Translations under genes and position numbers: made by a program
The notes under the pieces: model-generated
What the model saw: the letters and a program-made list of their open reading frames with translations, nothing else
What the model was told of the DNA's origin: nothing
Database searches by the model: none
Part shown: positions 31,056 through 32,658 of the stretch, piece by piece
How positions within the stretch are numbered: the first letter of the stretch is position 1
Layout of the letters: each line of letters starts with the position of its first letter
Origin: Tsukamurella sp. M9C
Lineage (GTDB): Bacteria; Actinomycetota; Actinomycetes; Mycobacteriales; Mycobacteriaceae
Direction of reading: 5' to 3'
DNA: 32,658 nt
Assembly (NCBI RefSeq): GCF_020169415.1
Contig: NZ_JAIULG010000058.1
Span: forward strand, 1-32,658

Positions 31056-32658
31056 GTGCGTGAGCGGCTGGACCTGCGCCTGCTCCCGGCGGCGATCGTC
31101 TGCTGGGCGGCGGCCGCGGTCGCCCTGATCTCGGCCGCGGCGGCGTGGTGGACGACGGCGGGCCTGGCGGTGGCGGCGGCGGGAGCGGTGGGGCTCCGAC
31201 GGCGGGATCCGAGGCCCGTGGTTCAAATGGTCTGTGTCGCGGTAGCCGCGGCGGTCGGCCTGGGCGCGGGCGTGGCCGCCTCGGTGGCCGTGCGGGTGCA
31301 CGACCGCGAGCGCGCGGCGATCGCGGATTTCGACGGCGCCGGAGCGGTCGAGGTCGTGCTCGAGATCGACGAGTGGCCGCGGCAGCGCTCCGGTGATCCC
31401 GGCGGGCACCTCGACGCGTCACGGGTCCTGGTGCCGGCGACGGCTCTGGCGGTCCGCACCGATGCCACGACGCCGGTCCGCGGGGGAGTGCTGCTGCTCG
31501 GTGCGACGCACGACCTCGGCGCGCTGGTCCCCGACGAGCGCGTCGCGATCCGCGCGACAGTGCTGCGAAGCACGCGGCCGGGCCTGGTGGCGGCGGTCCT
31601 CGTCGGTTCGGGGGATCCGACGGTGCTCGGGCGCGCGCCGCCGTACTTCCGCGCCGCCGCCGCGGTCCGTCGCGCGCTCGCGGCGGTGGCCGCCGAGGCG
31701 CTGCCTGTGGACGCCGCCGGGCTCCTGCCGGCACTCGTGCTGGGCGACGAGTCCGCCACGCTGCCGACGGTGCGCGGCGACTTCCAGGACTCCGGCCTCA
31801 CCCACCTGACGGCCGTCAGCGGCGCCAACTTCGCGATCATCGCGCTGTGCGTCCTCGGCCTGTGCGCGGCGGCGGGCCTGCCGGTCGTGGCGCGGGCAGC
31901 GGTCACGACGGTGGCGATCATCGCCTTCGTCGGGCTGGTGGGACCCACCGGATCCGTGGTGCGGGCCGCAGTGATGGGACTGGTCGGAGTGGCTGCGCTG
32001 GCGCTGCGCCGCGGACGACAGCCGCTCGTAGCCCTGTTCGCGGCGGTCATCGTGCTCATGCTGGTGCGGCCGGCGCTGGCCCGCGACATCGGCTTCGCTC
32101 TCTCGGTGGCGGCGACCGCCGGGCTGGTGCTGTGGTCGCCCGTCGTGCGCGACCGACTCGTGACCGCGCGGGTGCCGGACACACTCGCCGGGCTGCTCGC
32201 CGTGACGCTCGTGGCGCAGGTGGTCACGCTGCCGCTCGTCGTGGCCTTCTCGGGGCGCGTGCCACTGGGCGGGGTGGTCGCGAATCTGCTGGCGGGTCCG
32301 GTGATCCCGATCATCACCGTGGTCGGAACACTCGCGGCCGTGGCCGCGCCGATCGCGGCGCCCGTGGCCGCGCTAGCGGTGCGGGCGACGGGACCGGAGC
32401 TGTGGTGGGTGATCGCGGTCGCGCGATGGTGCGCGCGGATCGGCGTCGTCGAGGTGCCGGGCGGCGCGTTCACGGGTGTCGTGCTCGTCGTGGCGTGCGT
32501 CGTCGTCGGTGGGGTCTGGAAGTATGGGAGTCGTGGTGGACAGCGCGCGCGTACACGTGGTGGTGGGGACCGAGGGCCTCCTGGTGGAGCGGGCGGTCTC
32601 GGCGATCGTCGAGTCGGCGCGCGCGGCGGCGGGCGACGGCGGGATGGGCCTCCCGGGC
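31056..32658 (+). CDS. comEC: ComEC/Rec2 family DNA uptake channel protein, open at the right window edge
   Basis: At least 534 codons without a stop. The first part has hydrophobic segments and a soluble DUF4131-like region (about residues 75-200). The Competence domain follows, with the signature LTAVSGANFAIIAL (about residue 249-262) and a series of membrane segments to about residue 488. ComEC forms the inner-membrane channel for single-stranded DNA. From the overlap with holA at 32524 onward the frame codes an Arg/Gly-rich string that does not look like protein, so the true stop should lie shortly after the window edge. No beta-lactamase-like C-terminal domain has begun, consistent with the short actinobacterial form (about 500 residues). 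GTG at 31056 is 1 nt after the comEA stop. Confidence 0.88.
   Translation, partial: MRERLDLRLLPAAIVCWAAAAVALISAAAAWWTTAGLAVAAAGAVGLRRRDPRPVVQMVCVAVAAAVGLGAGVAASVAVRVHDRERAAIADFDGAGAVEVVLEIDEWPRQRSGDPGGHLDASRVLVPATALAVRTDATTPVRGGVLLLGATHDLGALVPDERVAIRATVLRSTRPGLVAAVLVGSGDPTVLGRAPPYFRAAAAVRRALAAVAAEALPVDAAGLLPALVLGDESATLPTVRGDFQDSGLTHLTAVSGANFAIIALCVLGLCAAAGLPVVARAAVTTVAIIAFVGLVGPTGSVVRAAVMGLVGVAALALRRGRQPLVALFAAVIVLMLVRPALARDIGFALSVAATAGLVLWSPVVRDRLVTARVPDTLAGLLAVTLVAQVVTLPLVVAFSGRVPLGGVVANLLAGPVIPIITVVGTLAAVAAPIAAPVAALAVRATGPELWWVIAVARWCARIGVVEVPGGAFTGVVLVVACVVVGGVWKYGSRGGQRARTRGGGDRGPPGGAGGLGDRRVGARGGGRRRDGPPG
32524..32658 (+). CDS. holA: DNA polymerase III delta subunit, N-terminal fragment
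   Basis: The first 45 codons, cut by the window edge. After a short lead, VHVVVGTEGLLVERAVSAIV matches the opening of the clamp-loader delta subunit, which loads the sliding clamp. Position after comEA-comEC is the conserved one (Rv2413c in M. tuberculosis). ATG at 32524 has GGAAG 1-5 nt upstream, which is close; GTG codons at about 32533 with GGGAG before them are alternatives. It overlaps the 3' end of the comEC frame by at least 135 nt. Confidence 0.75.
   Translation, partial: MGVVVDSARVHVVVGTEGLLVERAVSAIVESARAAAGDGGMGLPG

Overview
The window is about 32.7 kb of very GC-rich DNA with dense, short-spaced and often overlapping genes (ATGA and GTGA start/stop overlaps). Gene content points to an actinobacterium of the Mycobacteriales (Tsukamurella/Gordonia/Dietzia type is my best guess; the genus is inference). 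The markers are an F420-pathway guanylyltransferase (fbiD), the methylglucose-lipopolysaccharide genes gpgP and octT, a mycobacterium-like order fbiD/gpsA/ddl/thiL/ung/rpmB/DAK2/recG, and a second mycobacterium-like order nadD/rsfS/gpgP/octT/degV/comEA/comEC/holA. No rRNA, tRNA, CRISPR array, insertion sequence or prophage was seen.

Layout. (1) 1-9783, housekeeping: fbiD on the minus strand, divergent from gpsA and ddl; a DUF3515 membrane protein divergent from the thiL-ung pair; a 17-bp perfect hairpin terminator between convergent ung and rpmB; then a DAK2 (FakA-like) gene overlapping recG. (2) 9802-19695, a minus-strand catabolic operon read from right to left: DinB/TIGR03084 protein, AtuA-like DUF1446 protein, acyl-CoA dehydrogenase, carboxylase beta subunit, biotin-carrying carboxylase alpha subunit, second acyl-CoA dehydrogenase, enoyl-CoA hydratase/isomerase-like protein, TetR regulator. 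The order matches, from memory, M. tuberculosis Rv0976c-fadE13-accD2-accA2-fadE12-echA7. The likely chemistry is dehydrogenation, beta-methyl carboxylation and hydration of a branched acyl-CoA (isoprenoid or leucine-like). (3) 19696-21151, a regulatory region with two divergent sigma70-type promoters and several palindromes, then an AAHS-type MFS transporter. (4) 21173-23235, a secreted or anchored HNH nuclease divergent from proA. (5) 23282-26624, two tandem SRPBCC proteins, a MoxR AAA+ ATPase and a VWA protein. This set resembles the CoxG/CoxD/CoxE maturation set, but no CO dehydrogenase genes are present. It is the best candidate here for an undescribed system. (6) 26656-29975, the tightly overlapped operon nadD-rsfS-gpgP-octT-degV. 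(7) 30101-end, comEA-comEC-holA; comEC and holA both run off the right edge and overlap.

A strong recurring signal is leaderless transcription. Many first genes have a TANNNT -10 hexamer ending 6-8 nt before an ATG/GTG with no ribosome binding site (fbiD, ddl, DUF3515, thiL, DAK2, HNH, proA, both SRPBCC genes, nadD, comEA). Operon-internal genes and a few others (gpsA, rpmB, the catabolic operon, MFS, rsfS, degV) have Shine-Dalgarno sequences. DUF3515 and thiL appear to share one overlapping, face-to-face -10 element.
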